The notes: a model not told the origin generated them from the letters alone. Numbered from the stretch's first letter, positions 25,301 through 38,929 are shown. The stretch is DNA of 64,000 nt from Bathymodiolus brooksi (GCA_963680875.1 OY804579.1:25777804-25841803), one strand, 5' to 3'. Numbers and translations: made by a program.

Positions 25301-27757
25301 ACCCAGTAGTCTACATTTATTTTAAAGTGACACAATGTTTACAGTCAATACCGAGAGTGCTCTTGAATAATAAAGTCACCCAGTAGTCTACATTTATCTT
25401 AAAGTGACACAATGTTTATAGTCAATACCGACAACGCTCTTAGATAACAAAGTCACCCTGTAGTCTACATTTATTTTAAAGTGACACAATGTTTATAGTC
25501 AATACCGACAACGTTCTTAGATAATAAAGTCACCCAGTAGTCTACAGTCAATACCGAGAGTGCTCTTGAATAATAAAGTCACCCAGTAGTCTACATTTAT
25601 CTTAAAGTGACACAATGTTTATAGTCAATACCGACAACGCTCTTAAATCATAAAGTCACCTAGTAGTCTACATTTATCTTAAGGTGACACAATGTTTATA
25701 GTCAATACGGACAACGCTCTTAAATAATAAAGTCACCCAGTAGTCTACATTTATCTTAAAGTGACACAATGTTTATAGTCAATACCGACAACGCTCTTAA
25801 ATAATAAAGTCACCCAGTAGTCTACATTTATCTTAAAGTGACACAATGTTTATAGTCAATACCTGCAGCGCTCTTAAATAATAATGTCACCCAGTAGTCT
25901 ACATTTATCTTAAAGTGACACAATGTTTATAGTCAATACCGACAACGCTCTTAAATAATAAAGTCACCCAGTAGTCTACATTTATCTTAAAGTGACACAA
26001 TGTTTATAGTCAATACCGACAACGCTCTTAAATAATAAAGACACCCAGTAGTCTACATTTATCTTAAAGTGACACAATGTTTATAGTCAATACCGACAAC
26101 GCTCTTAAATAATAAAGTCACCCAGTAGTCTACATTTATCTTAAAGTGACACAATGTTTATAGTCAATACCGACAACGCTCTTAGATAATAAAGTTACCC
26201 AGTAGTCTACATTTATCTTAAAGTGACACAATGTTTATAGTCAATACCGACAACGCTCTTAGATAATAAAGTCACCCAGTAGTCTACATTTATCTTAAAG
26301 TGACACAATGTTTATAGTCAATACCGACAACGCTCTTAAATAATAAATTCACCCAGTAGTCTACATTTATAGTAAAGTGACACAATGTTTATAGTCAATA
26401 CCGACAACGCTCTTAAATAATAAAGTCACCCAGTAGTCTACATTTATCTTAAAGTGACACAATGTTTATAGTCAATACCGACAACGCTCTTAAATAATAA
26501 AGTCACCCAGTAGTCTACATTTATCTTAAAGTGACACAATGTTTATAGTCAATACCTGCAGCGCTCTTAGATAATAAAGTCACCCAGTAGTCTACATTTA
26601 TCTTAAGGTGACACAATGTTTATAGTCAATACCGACAACGCTCTTAAATAATAAAGTCACCCAGTAGTCTACATTTATTTTAAAGTGACACAATGTTTAT
26701 AGTCAATACCGACAACGTTCTTAGATAATAAAGTCACCCAGTAGTCTACATTTATCTTAAAGTGACACAATGTTTATAGTCAATACCGACAACGCTCTTA
26801 GATAATAAAGTCACCCAGTAGTCTACATTTATCTTAAAGTGACACAATGTTTATAGTCAATACCGACAACGCTCTTAAATAATAAATTCACCCAGTAGTC
26901 TACATTTATAGTAAAGTGACACAATGTTTATAGTCAATACCGACAACGCTCTTAAATAATAAAGTCACCCAGTAGTCTACATTTATCTTAAAGTGACACA
27001 ATGTTTATAGTCAATACCTGCAGCGCTCTTAGATAATAAAGTCACCCAGTAGTCTACATTTATCTTAAGGTGACACAATGTTTATAGTCAATACCGACAA
27101 CGCTCTTAAATAATAAAGTCACCCAGTAGTCTACATTTATCTTAAAGTGACACAATGTTTATAGTCAATACCGACAACGCTCTTAAATAATAAAGTCACC
27201 CAGTAGTCTACATTTATCTTAAAGTGACACAATGTTTATAGTCAATACCTGCAGCGCTCTTAGATAATAAAGTCACCCAGTAGTCTACATTTATCTTAAA
27301 GTGACACAATGTTTATAGTCAATACCGACAACGCTCTTAGATAATAAAGTCACCCAGTAGTCTACATTTATCTTAAAGTGACACAATGTTTATAGTCAAT
27401 ACCGACAACGCTCTTAAATAATAAATTCACCTAGTAGTCTACATTTATTTTAAAGTGACACAATGTTTATAGTCAATACCGACAACGCTCTTAAATAATA
27501 AAGTCACCCAGTAGTCTACATTTATCTTAAAGTGACACAATGTTTATAGTCAATACCGACAACGCTCTTAGATAATAAAGTCACCCAGTAGTCTACATTT
27601 ATCTTAAAGTGACACAATGTTTATAGTCAATACCTGCAGCGCTCTTAAATAATAAAGTCACCCAGTAGTCTACATTTATCTTAAAGTGACACAATGTTTA
27701 TAGTCAATACCGGCAGGGCTCTTAAATAATAAAGTCACCCAGTAGTCTACATTTATT
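22356..27757. repeat. 77-bp array, about 70 units, filling most of intron D-E
   Basis: The unit contains 'agtcacccagtagtctacat', 'ttatcttaaagtgacacaat' and 'gtttatagtcaataccgaca'. The period is 77 bp. It begins about 12 bp after the exon D donor with a diverged unit. A variant pair ('acctgcagcgctcttaga' followed by 'cttaaggtgacac') recurs at multiples of the unit, showing block duplications. A partly deleted unit sits at 25540. Confidence 0.95.
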
Positions 27758-28059
27758 TATACTGAGGTGAAACAAAGGCTACGTCACAAATCAACAAAAA
27801 GTATGTTTTCTAACTATAAATCGCATAATGCCATCATGTACCTAGCAGTAGGGCGATGCTTAGTTACTTATTGATATTGCATATGTTTTGATAGGTTCGC
27901 TCAATATGTCATTGATAAGTAGTTAAAGATTTGATCATGTACACTTAGATTTCAACTTTTTCTCATTAAATTTTAGTGTGTAGCTGGAAGATTTAGTCAA
28001 GTTCTGTACACTTTCAATTTAAATCGCTAAAATGAAAATAATGCCTATTTCATTTTCAG
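27758..28059. other. end of intron D-E, no repeat or gene recognised
   Basis: Unique AT-rich sequence leading to the acceptor of exon E. Confidence 0.4.
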
Positions 28060-28172
28060 GGTCCCAAAATCAAAAATTGTGCTTAGGACAGGAGATCATA
28101 ACCACAAAAGGAAAGATGACAATGAACAAGAATTTGATGTAGAAATTATTTTGATGCATGACCAGTACGACT
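28060..28172 (+). CDS. exon E: trypsin domain, strand region between catalytic His and Asp
   Basis: The acceptor 'cattttcag' precedes 28060 and the donor 'gact|gtaagt' follows 28172. The translation KIVLRTGDHNHKRKDDNEQE then FDVEIILMHDQYD matches the usual v-R-x-GdHn...E-q-x-f-x-v-x-xii-x-H-p-x-Y segment of S1 proteases. It joins exon D through a Gly codon (GG|G) and exon F through a Ser codon (T|CT). It was found from the phase and family pattern. Confidence 0.9.
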
Positions 28173-29029
28173 GTAAGTTGTCTCTATCAACCCAAATTGT
28201 ATGAGCAGTTGAATACAGGAGGATGGTATTGTAAATAAAATGCTTTCTTGTAACATAATTGATTGCCATCATATGAAGTTGTGCATATCTAAAAGGTGTC
28301 TTCAACCTATATATGCCAACATTTTGAAATATCATATTCAAGGAATGCCAACAAATATATTATTACAGGTGTTTATATAACAGTTAATGATAATTACAGG
28401 TAAATAAATTTGGAAATGTAGGTCTCAAAAATGAAATATTAAAATTATCAATAAAAAATGTAAAAGATATGAAAAAAAATGTAAATATATTTTTATATCA
28501 AATGATAAGTCTGTTAAAATTAAGCAAAAGATTTTGTAAAAAAAATTATATAAAAAAATCTAAATTTAAAAGATATAAAAATGTGATGATAAACTGGAAA
28601 AAAAATAAAAAAATATTAGAATAAGTCTGCTAAAAATAAGAAAAAAGGTTTAGCAAAATGTATACAGTTTTGTATATAAAATCTAAATTTAAAAGATATG
28701 AGCAATTTTGTAAATAACAAAGGTGAAAATCTAAAATTTAAGACTAATTTAAATTAGTAATATATCTGTCTAAAAAGTCTTAATTTAAAATATTACATGA
28801 TACATATGCAATTAAACAATTTTCTTAAAATCTAAATTAAAAATTTTATAAAAATTCTAAGCCTTTATTTATAAATTTATAAATATTATAATTTTGTAGA
28901 GTATTTTTAATTGAATGTATTGTTTAGTATTCAAGTATGATCTAAATAAATTTATAATTGACCACTGCTCATTCCAAGCTAATCATTAATCATAAGATAA
29001 TTCATTTTCATATTGATGGTTTGGTTTAT
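28173..29029. other. AT-rich low-complexity stretch of intron E-F
   Basis: From 28390 to 28960 the sequence is mostly A and T, with loosely repeated 'aaatctaaatttaaaagata' words about 100-130 bp apart; probably an old degenerated tandem repeat. No coding signal. Confidence 0.5.
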
Positions 29030-29185
29030 GTTTATGGTATTTAACGCCACTTTCAACAATATTTCAGTTATTTTGTGGCGGTCAGTTTTATTAGTGGAGG
29101 AAACCGGAATGTCCGAAGAAAACCACCGACCTGCCGCAAGTTACTGACAAACACACGTAGTGTTGTATCGAATACACCTCACCTG
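29030..29185 (-). mobile_element. SINE fragment
   Basis: 'ttaacgccactttcaacaat', 'gtggcggtcagttttattag' and 'gaaaaccaccgacctgc' match the tail and body of the SINE at 1961-2200. Confidence 0.7.
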
Positions 29186-29359
29186 AGTGTTTTCATATTG
29201 ATGCGATTGGGGATAATATGTGCTTATTAATAATGTACTGATTTGTTTTCATCTGATTTATTTTGTTATTTTCCTAAAATATGATAATACAAATATATTT
29301 CTGTATTTTCTACATAGTTTATTCACTCAATACTAACACACAAACTTCTACATTAAAAG

Positions 29360-31235
29360 TTAATTGTGGACTTGGAGTACATTGGTATTTCCTCTGTTAA
29401 TTGTGGACTTGGAGTACATTGGTATCTCCTCTGTTAATTGTGGACTTGGAGTACATTGCTATCTCCTCTGTTAATTGTGGACTTGGAGTACATTGGTATC
29501 TTCTCTGTTAATTGTGGACTTGGAATACATTGCTATCTCCTCTGTTAATTGTGGACTTGGAGTACATTGGTATCTCCTCTGTTAATTGTGGACTTGGAGT
29601 ACATTGGTATCTTCTCTGTTAATGTGGACTTGGAATACATTGGTATCTCCTCTGTTAATTGTGGACTTGGGGTACATTGGTATCTCCTCTGTTAATTGTG
29701 GACTTGGAGTACATTGGTATCTCCTCTGTTAATTGTGGACTTGGAGTACATTGGTATCTCCTCTGTTAATTGTGGACTTGGAGTAAATTGCTATCTCCTC
29801 TGTTAATTGTGGACTTGGAGTACATTGGTATCTCCTCTGTTAATTGTGGACTTGGAATACATTGGTATCTCCTCTGTTAATTGTGGACTTGGAGTACATT
29901 GGTATCTCCTCTGTTAATTGTGGACTTGGAGTACATTGGTATCTTCTCTGTTAATTGTGGACTTGGAATACATTGCTATCTCCTCTGTTAATTGTGGACT
30001 TGGAGTACATTGGTATCTCCTCTGTTAATTGTGGACTTGGAGTACATTGGTATCTCCTCTGTTAATTGTGGATTTGGAGTACATTGGTATCTCCTCTGTT
30101 AATTGTGGATTTGGAGTACATTGGTATCTTCTCTGTTAATTGTGGACTTGGAATACATTGGTATCTTCTCTGTTAATTGTGGACTTGGAGTACATTGGTA
30201 TCTCCTCTGTTAAATTGGACTTGGAGTACATTGGTATCTTCTCTGTTAATTGTGGACTTGGAATACATTGGTATCTTCTCTGTGAATTGTGGACTTGGAA
30301 TACATTGGTATCTCCTCTGTTAATTGTGGACTTGGAGTACATTGGTATCTCCTCTGTTAATTGTGGACTTGGAGTACATTGGTATCTCCTCTGTTAATTG
30401 TGGACTTGGAGTACATTGGTATCTTCTCTGTTAATTGTGGACTTGGAGTACATTGGTATCTCCTCTGTTAATTGTGGACTTGGAGTACATTAGTATCTCC
30501 TCTGTTAATTGTGGACTTGGAGTACATTGGTATCTCCTCTGTTAATTGTGGACTTGGAGTACATTGGTATCTCCTCTGTTAATTGTGGACTTGGAGTACA
30601 TTGGTATCTTCTCTGTTAATTGTGGACTTGGAATACATTGCTATCTCCTCTGTTAATTGTGGACTTGGAGTACATTGGTATCTCCTCTGTTAATTGTGGA
30701 CTTGGAGTACATTGGTATCTCCTCTGTTAATTGTGGATTTGGAGTACATTGGTATCTCCTCTGTTAATTGTGGATTTGGAGTACATTGGTATCTTCTCTG
30801 TTAATTGTGGACTTGGAGTACATTGGTATCTTCTCTGTTAATTGTGGACTTGGAATTTCTCTGTTAATTGTGGACTTGGAATACATTGGTATCTCCTCTG
30901 TTAATTGTGGACTTGGAGTACATTGGTATCTCCTCTGTTAATTGTGGACTTGGAGTACATTGGTATCTCCTCTGTTAATTGTGGACTTGGAGTACATTGG
31001 TATCTTCTCTGTTAATTGTGGACTTGGAGTACATTGGTATCTCCTCTGTTAATTGTGGACTTGGAGTACATTGGTATCTTCTCTGTTAATTGTGGACTTG
31101 GAGTACATTGGTATCTTCTCTGTTAATTGTGGACTTGGAGTACATTGGTATCTCCTCTGTTAATTGTGGACTTGGAGTGCATTGGTATCTTCTCTGTTAA
31201 TTGTGGACTTGGAGTACATTGGTATCTCCTCTGTT
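29360..31235. repeat. 37-bp array, about 50 units
   Basis: The unit contains 'gttaattgtggacttggagt' followed by 'acattggtatctcctct'. Divergence is very low (cct/tct, gga/gaa variants), so the array is recent or well homogenised. No match to the edges of exon E or F was seen. The short open frames on both strands (30136-30397) are by-products. Confidence 0.95.
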
Positions 31236-31369
31236 TTTACACTAATTAAACAACAACACCAGTCATGTTTATATAATAATTAACCTATTCAACCTATGCC
31301 AATATATTTTCTTACCTTTTTATACCTCTTTTTCAAAATGTTGGCATAGGTTGAATGAACGTCTTGCAG

Positions 31370-31650
31370 GTTGGAATTTAATTTATCTCATCTGACCAAA
31401 AGGGCCATGTGAGTTATTACTATTAAATTACATCCGTCATCATCAAAATCAATCGTCTTTAAACTTGTCACATTTTAATATAATCCGAAAATATTGGGCC
31501 AATTGGAACCAAATTTGGTAGCAATGTTCATTGGATGGCCCTCTAAAACGTGTATGATTTGTTTGTTTTGATCAGAATTCACAATATGAAGAAGAGACAC
31601 AATTGTCAAAAAACGGTGTTTTCTGTGTATCTTGAAATATCTAAATATAA
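31370..31650. mobile_element. dispersed repeat of the 'gaccaaaagggccatgtgag' kind
   Basis: The sequence 'catctgaccaaaagggccat' with 'ccaattggaaccaaatttgg' resembles a repeat widespread in molluscs. A related word ('gaccgaaaggtccatatggc') is at 8317. No ends were defined. Confidence 0.4.
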
Positions 31651-31951
31651 ACGAGAATCGAAAGGATGTATGTCAATAAAAATGTATCGTTTCATTTTTG
31701 TTAATTGTCAAATGTAAAAATATCAAGTAAAACACTTTCGCAGATAGAAATATATAAAGTTAGATAATGCCCTCCAACTTGTAGAGTTGAGTGTATTCTC
31801 CATTACAGGAAGCTATTGTATTCATTTAAACGGTTGACACTCGTAATAAAATGAGAAACAAATATACAACACTGTTGGAACAATTCTAAAAATACAACAC
31901 TGTCGGAACAATTCTAAAATCAATTATCAAAATCGTAGAAAGAGACAAAAT

Positions 31952-32110
31952 TGACATCCCTAATACACAAATACATGACCTCTAATACACAAATACATGA
32001 CCTCTAATACACAAATACATGACCTATAATACACAAATACATGACCTCTAATACACAAATACATGACCTCTAATACACAAATACATGACCTCTAATACAC
32101 AAATACATGA
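31952..32110. repeat. 22-bp repeat, about 7 units
   Basis: 'cctctaatacacaaatacat' plus 'ga' is tandemly repeated with single changes. Confidence 0.9.
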
Positions 32111-32700
32111 CGTCTTACATAAATGATTGATTGGTTGATTGATTATTGCTGAACGTCAAGCCAGCAGTATTTCAGTTATATTCAGGATCACAACAAGTTC
32201 AACAATGCATAAGAACTATATCGGAATGAGAGGAATGGCCAACCGGGGTAACGACTACATGCTACTGAAAAAGTATAAAGTTTCGTAGACACGAACAATT
32301 GAGTCTTTTGTAACAGCTACAATGCTTCTACACTGTTTCGAAATCTGCCAAAGTGGTATTGTTTTTAACATGCAGGTAACGTGGGGCTCGCCAATCCGTT
32401 ACCCACTATGGTCCACGATCAGGCTTTCTGTATTATAATTTGACAATCCCTCTGTACACAACATGTTCATGCACTGAGAAATTCTGGGTTTGAGCCCTGG
32501 AAACCTTTACCAGTACTCGGCGATCATAAATGTATCGTAAATCAAAACGTATTTAGGAATGGACAAATACATTTCAAATCTGAAACATGGCAGTGTTTCA
32601 AAGGCTCATACTAGTGTTCTCGAAACTTTGAATGCACTTGTTTAGAAACAACATTTGTCTCAGCTCCGCAAGTTGGCCAATGGTTGTTGTAAATTAATCT
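32111..32700. other. gene-free stretch, possible SINE remnant
   Basis: Contains 'cagcagtatttcagttatat' near 32165 and 'gggtttgagccctgg' near 32488, the latter similar to a tRNA B-box region. No coding signal. Confidence 0.3.
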
Positions 32701-32710
32701 ACGCTTGGAC

Positions 32711-33066
32711 ATGAGTTTATTAAAATGATTAAAAAGGTGAATGTTTTACTCTCCCCAAAGTCTTTTGATATGACTTTATCAAAATGATTAAAAAAGTGAA
32801 TGTTTTACTCCCCCAAAGTCTTTTGATATGACTTTATCAAAATGATTAAAAAAGTGAATGTTTTACTCCCCCAAAGTCTTTTGATATGAGTTTATCAAAA
32901 TGATTAAAAAAAGTGAATGTTTTACTCCTCCCAAAGTCTTTTGATATGAGTTTATTAAAATGATTAAAAAAGTGAATGTTTTACTCCTCCCAAAGTCTTT
33001 TGATATGAGTTTATCAAAATGATTAAAAAAGTGAATGCTTTACTCCCCCCAAAGTCTTTTGATATG
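32711..33066. repeat. 58-bp array, about 6 units, in intron E-F
   Basis: The unit contains 'tatgagtttatcaaaatgat' and 'gtgaatgttttactccccc'. Unit starts at 32711, 32770, 32828, 32886, 32946 and 33005 give periods of 58-60 bp. The sequence is unrelated to the other 58-bp arrays. The stretch from 33067 to exon F shows nothing recognisable. Confidence 0.92.
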
Positions 33067-33837
33067 AGTAATACATATTCTAAAGTTTAAATGCAGATCT
33101 GATACAATTATTATTTTGTATGTGGTAGGGACCTGCATTCTAGTCCTATGTGGACAAAAGCCTGTAAATTTACCCCGAGCTTAGTTTATTTTAATGTAAG
33201 ATCACTAATTCATTTCTTTAAGGTGTATTACTAAAAACAATTTTTGAATCTACATGATCATTTTGTCTGATGTTTAACCTTTTCAACACCATGTTTTTTC
33301 GGACACGTACATGATTTCTGTACGTTCTGTCAAAATATCATGACATGTTTAAAATCTTGCAGAAGCCATGCTCTGGGACATCCCTACTCTAAAAATAGTA
33401 ATGTAATTCCCAGAATTTCTGTATTTATAGGTCATGCATCAAGACCTCTATAAAGGATTGAAGTACAACTAAATGCACGTTTGGCTCAAAATAATCCTTA
33501 TATATTGATATTCAAATATCAGTTTTAGCTATGCCATTACATTTAATATTTTTCAAAACACAACAAAGCGAAAGACACTTTTTTTTTAAATAGGCTAATT
33601 TTATATATGTTCTAAGCTCTGATAGGTTAATTAGTGGTTTGCCACCTAAATTAAGCGTTCCGGTTTGTTTCCGGATGTTAGAAATCAGTTATTACGTCAT
33701 TAACATGTGAATCAATTTGGGACGAATACTCCAAACATTTGATGGAACTTTTAGTGTGCTTTTGCTATTTTACAGGGCCGATATTGAGATCCGTGGTCCT
33801 ACTCCTTTCTAATTTTTTCAATATTTTATTTTTGTAG

Positions 33838-34005
33838 CTGAAACATATGATAATGACATAGCTTTGGTAAAGATACATTCCGATGATGGAGAAGGAATAC
33901 GATTTAATGACTACGTCCAACCAGCATGCCTTCCAACCATGGATACTTCATACAGACCTGGAACTTTGTGTCATATATCAGGATGGGGAAAAACGGAACA
34001 CGGAG
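33838..34005 (+). CDS. exon F: catalytic Asp segment of the trypsin domain
   Basis: The acceptor 'tttttgtag' precedes 33838 and the donor 'cggag|gtaact' follows 34005. SETYDNDIALVKI carries the catalytic Asp (DNDIAL). QPACLP carries the Cys that pairs with the pro-region Cys of exon D. GTLCHISGWGKTEHG is the C-x-x-x-GWG motif. The phase fits exon E (Ser codon T|CT) and exon G (Val codon G|TT). The donor 'ggag|gtaactta' seeds the 58-bp array that begins at the splice site. Confidence 0.93.
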
Positions 34006-37000
34006 GTAACTTATTGTTTTAAACCAGTTTCTCTGTTACGTAGCGCAGAGGTACCTTATCTCCCTTGGTGATTGTTTCAAGAATCTCTCTGTGTCATAGC
34101 ACAAATGTAACAAGTATCCGTTGGTAATTGTTTCAAACCAGTCTTGCTATGACTTAACGTAGAGGTGACTTATATCCCATGGTGATTGCTTCTAACCAGA
34201 CTTTGTGAAAAGTAACGGATATGTAATTGGTTTCGGTTGGTAATTGTTTCAAGCTAGTCTCAATGTGTGGTAGCACCATTGTAACTTGTATCCCTTGGTA
34301 ATTGTTGCACACAAGTCTCTCTGTGGTGTAGCTCTAATGGTAATGTATATCCCTTGGTGATTGTGTCTACCCATTATCGCTCTGACGTACTACAGAGGTA
34401 ACTCATAACCCTTGATGATTGTTTCAAACCAGTCTCCCTGTGTAGTAGCACATTGGTAACTTATATACCTTGGTGATTGTGTCTAACTAGACTCTCTGAG
34501 AAGTAAAGCAGGGGTAACTTATATACCTTGGTGATTGTATCTAACTAGAATCTCTCAGGAGTAAAGCAGAGGTAACATATATACCTTGATCATTCTGTCT
34601 AACTATACTCTCTGAGAAGCAAAGCATAAGTAACTTATAAACCGTGGTCATTGTGTCTAACTAGACTCTCTCAGAAGTAAAGCAGAGGTAGCTTATATAC
34701 CTTGGTGATTGTATCTAACTAGACTCTCTGCGAAGTAAAGTAGAGGTAACTTATATACCTTGATTATTGTGTCTAACTAGACTCTCTCAGAAGTAAAGCA
34801 GACGTAGCTTATATACCTTGGTGATTGTATCTAACTAGACTCTCTGAGAAGTAAAGTGGAGGTAACTTATATACCTTGGTGATTGTATCTAACTAGAATC
34901 TCTCAGGAGTAAAGCAGAGGTAACTTATATACCTTGCTCATTCTGTCTAACTATACTCTCTGAGAAGCAAAGCATAGGTAACTTATAAACCGTGGTCATT
35001 GTGTCTAACTAGACTCTCTCAGAAGTAAAGCAGAGGTAGCTTATATACCTTGGTGATTGTATCTAACTAGACTCTCTGAGAAGTAAAGTAGAGGTAACTT
35101 ATATACCTTGATTATTGTGTCTAACTAGACTCTCTCAGAAGTAAAGCAGAGGTAGCTTATATACCTTGGTGACTGTATCTAACTAGACTCTCTGGGAAGT
35201 AAGGTAGAGGTAACTTATATACATAGGTGATAGTGTCTAACTATACTCTCTGAGAAGTAAAGTGGAGGTAACTTATATACCTTGATGATTGTATCTAACT
35301 AGATTCTCTGAGAAGTAAAGCAGAGGTAACTTATATACCTTGATTATTGTGTCTATCTAGACTCTCTGAGAACTAAAGCAGAGGTAACTTATATACCTTG
35401 ATTATTGTGTCTATCTAGACTCTCTGAGAAGTAAAGTAGAGGTAACTTATATACCTTGGTGATTGTGTCTAGCTAGATTCTCTCAGAGGTAAAGCAGAGG
35501 TTACTTATATACCTTGGCGATTGTGTCTAACTAGACTCTCTCAGAAGTAAAGCAGAGGTAACTTATATACCTTGGTGATTGTGTCTAACTAGACTCTCTG
35601 AGAAGTAAAGCAGGGATAACTTATATACCTTGGTGATTGTATCTAACTAGAATCTCTCAAGAGTAAAGCAGAGGTAACTTATATACCTTGCTCATTCTGT
35701 CTAACTATACTCTCTGAGAAGCAAAGCATAAGTAACTTATAAACCGTGGTCATTGTGTCTAACTATACTCTCTCAGAAGTAAAGCAGAGGTAGCTTATAT
35801 ACCTTGGTGATTGTATCTAACTAGACTCTCTCAGAAGTAAAGTAGAGGTAACTTATATACCTTGATTATTGTGTCTAACTATACTCTCTCAGAAGTAAAG
35901 CAGAGGTAGCTTATATACCTTGGTGATTGTATCTAAATAGACTCTCTGGGAAGTAAAGTAGAGGTTACTTATATACCTTGATTATTGTGTCTAACTATAC
36001 TCTCTCAGAAGTAAAGCAGAGGTAGCTTATATACCTTGGTGATTGTATCTAAATAGACTCTCTGGGAAGTAAAGTAGAGGTTACTTATATACCTTGGTGA
36101 TTGTATCTAACTAGAATCTCTGAGAAGTAAAGTAGAGGTAACTTATATACATAGGTGATTGTATCTAACTAGACTCTCTGAGAAGTAAAGTAGAGGTAAC
36201 TTATATACATAGGTGATTGTATCTAACTAGACTCTCTGAGAAGTAAAGTAGAGGTTACTTATATACATAGGTGATTGTATCTAACTAGACTCTCTGAGAA
36301 GTAAAGTAGAGGTAACTTATATACATAGGTGATTGTATCTAACTAGACTCTCTGAGAAGTAAAGTAGAGGTTACTTATATACATAGGTGATTGTATCTAA
36401 CTAGACTCTCTGAGAAGTAAAGTAGAGGTAACTTATATACCTTAGTGATTGTATCTAACTAGACTCTCTGAGAAGTAAAGAAGAGGTTACTTATATACCT
36501 TAGTGATTATATCTAACTAGACTCTCTGAGAAGTAAAGTAGAGGTAACTTATATACATAGGTGATTGTATCTAACTAGACTCTCTCAGAAGTAAAGTAGA
36601 GGTTACTTATATACATAGGTGATTGTATCTAACTAGACTCTCTCAGAAGTAAAGTAGAGGTAATTGATACACCTTGGTGATTGTGTCTAGCTAGACTCTC
36701 TGAGAAGTAAAGCAGAGGTAACTTATATACCTTGGTGATTGTGTCTAGCTAGACTCTCTGAGATGTAAAGCAGGGGTAACTTATACACCTTGGTCATTGT
36801 GTCTAGCTAGACTCTCTGAGAAGTAAAGTAGAGGTAACTTATATACCTTGGTGATTGTGTCTAACTAGACTCTCTGAGAAGTGAAGTAGAGGTAACTTAT
36901 ATACCTTGGTGATTGTGTCTAACTAGACTCTCTGAGAAGTGATGTAGAGGTAACTTATATACCTTGGTGATTGTGTCTAACTAGACTCTCTGAGAAGTAA

Positions 37001-37185
37001 AGTAGAGGTTACTTATATTCCTTGGTGATTGTTTCTAACTAGACTCTCTGAGAAATAAACTAGAGGTAACTTATATACATGTACATAGGTGATTGTATCT
37101 AACTAGACTCTTACAGAAGTAAAGTAGAGGTAACTTATTTACCTTGGTGATTGTATCTAAGTAGACTCTCTGAGAAGTAAAGTGT
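34006..37185 (+). repeat. 58-bp array (about 55 units), containing the exon F donor
   Basis: It starts at the splice site itself: exon F ends '...cggag|gtaacttat', and units read '...gtagag|gtaacttata' then 'taccttggtgattgtatcta' and 'actagactctctgagaag'. Successive 'gaggta' at 36135 and 36193 give 58 bp. The first four or five units next to the exon are the most diverged; the distal ones are homogeneous, with an 'acataggtgatt' subfamily at 36100-36660. Confidence 0.93.
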
Positions 37186-38253
37186 TCCTCCAAATGATGA
37201 AAACGAATTTGACATTGAAAATGAGTCTCAAAATGCTGATTAATATAGCTGTTTGATAACATTAACTTCTGTTTTGAATATTCCTTGTCTTCGATTATCA
37301 GCCTTTCTTATATATTGTTTGTCCAATATTATATTCACAAACCTACACGCGGTATTGTTTACTAACGCTAGTTAAATTCTCTATTTCCCCTCTAAAATTA
37401 TCACAATTCGCGGGGCAATGTAAGGGTGTCTATTTATTACTATTTTATACAGTCTAATTTCTCCTAATGCAAAGGAAAACTTAATACAACGGGTTAGAAA
37501 GTACTACTCTATGATATTATGTTAATATCAATAAATATGTGTAATAGTCCCTTTCTCTAAAATGCATGAGAAAATGATGGTAATAACTATTCAAGTGCAC
37601 CCTAGAAGTTGTGATATAACTATACAATACATTTATTTTGCAACCGACATAAACCACGCCTACTAATTATGTTTAACTCGGTCTGGGTCAAGGTTGTGTC
37701 TACGATTTTCGCATTATCGCTTTATACAATACCTTTTATGTATATCAGTGTAGTCATGCCTATTCATGTTTAATAATTATGCTAAAATTTAGTATACTAA
37801 TATAAATATAAAAGATATAAAAAAAAATATTAAAAATTAATATATTATTGAGACGGTAGACTTCATCTTAAAATTGTGCATATTTATCTTGCCCACATTA
37901 TACTAAATCTAGACATTCACATTTTATCTCTCACCTGTATGTATAATAAGTGTTCAACTGACCCTAATGCTTCAATTCTTGTTAAATGCAGCTTCTTTCT
38001 TGTACAAGAACCCGATGGTTGTTCATATCTTACGTTAATTCCATTGTTCTTCACCTTGATTGTCCTCTATTAAAATTAAATTACTAAATGTACTAAAATG
38101 AAGATTAACACCGAGTTATGTTGCAAAAGATACGATTTTTTGACAAAAAAGACCCAAAACTATCGTTATCAGAATTATTGTCCGGATGACAATATTCAAA
38201 TCTATTCATATGGCCTTCTAGGCGAACACGTCTTGAGCATGCGCACTGTTTAG
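37186..38253. other. gene-free AT-rich stretch of intron F-G
   Basis: No repeat unit and no coding signal; small AT-rich low-complexity tracts near 37800-37850. Confidence 0.35.
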
Positions 38254-38460
38254 AAACAATAAACAACATGAGGTTCTTGGGCAAAAGAGAAACTGTCAAC
38301 GCGTGGAAGAAAGCGGACTTTGACGGATTCAGAGATAAAGAGGAATAGAAGTGAAGTATCTTCCAAATGGAACAAATGCAGGATATATGTAGGGGATCAG
38401 TTGGACCGTTGCCGTTGGATGGAGCGAACTCAAGGAAGTGCTTGATTATTGTTGATAGGT
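38254..38460 (+). pseudogene. N-terminal exon of a broken, probably transposon-derived gene
   Basis: A plus-strand frame reads KRTLTDSEIKRNRSEVSSKW then NKCRIYVGDQLDR, and after a one-base shift WSELKEVLDYC, ending at 'gatag|gtaagc', a good donor. LT-x-S-E-I-x-x-x-R-S...KWNK...G-x-x-x-x-R-W-x-x-L-K-E recalls the N-terminus of multi-copy uncharacterised proteins common in mollusc genomes (from memory, not checked). The frameshift indicates a dead copy. The likely continuation is at 41241-42231. Confidence 0.45.
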
Positions 38461-38929
38461 AAGCCGAGCATGTTGCCTTCTTTTCTCAATCGTTTTTCAT
38501 ATTTTATGAATTTATGATGATGCCTATGATCATTTTCGGTAGATATTAATCAATATATGTAATTTTGCACCTGGCAACAGCAAATTATTGTCAATGAGTA
38601 GCATAAAACGGCCGTATTTGCGAGGTAAACAAACACAAATTTTAAGAGGCCAGCAAAGGGGAAATGGGAGTGCAAAAATGATATCAATGACAAGGCAGTT
38701 TATTATTATCAATTTAAAAAAAAATATCGAATCAATTCATTTTTAATGCAAGAATTAAAACTACATGGCTTAATGAAAACCCTATAAAGTTCTTTTTATT
38801 CAAGCAAATTTATTTCTTTGATATACAACATATAATTAGGCTTTTAATTTTATCAAATTTCAACAACTAGGACATGAAACTTAGTTTTGGGAACCAAAAG
38901 TATATACCTTACTTTCTGCAATTATCACT

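Noticed and set aside
30136..30397. Open frames on both strands with repeated peptides
   Set aside because: Products of the 37-bp array.
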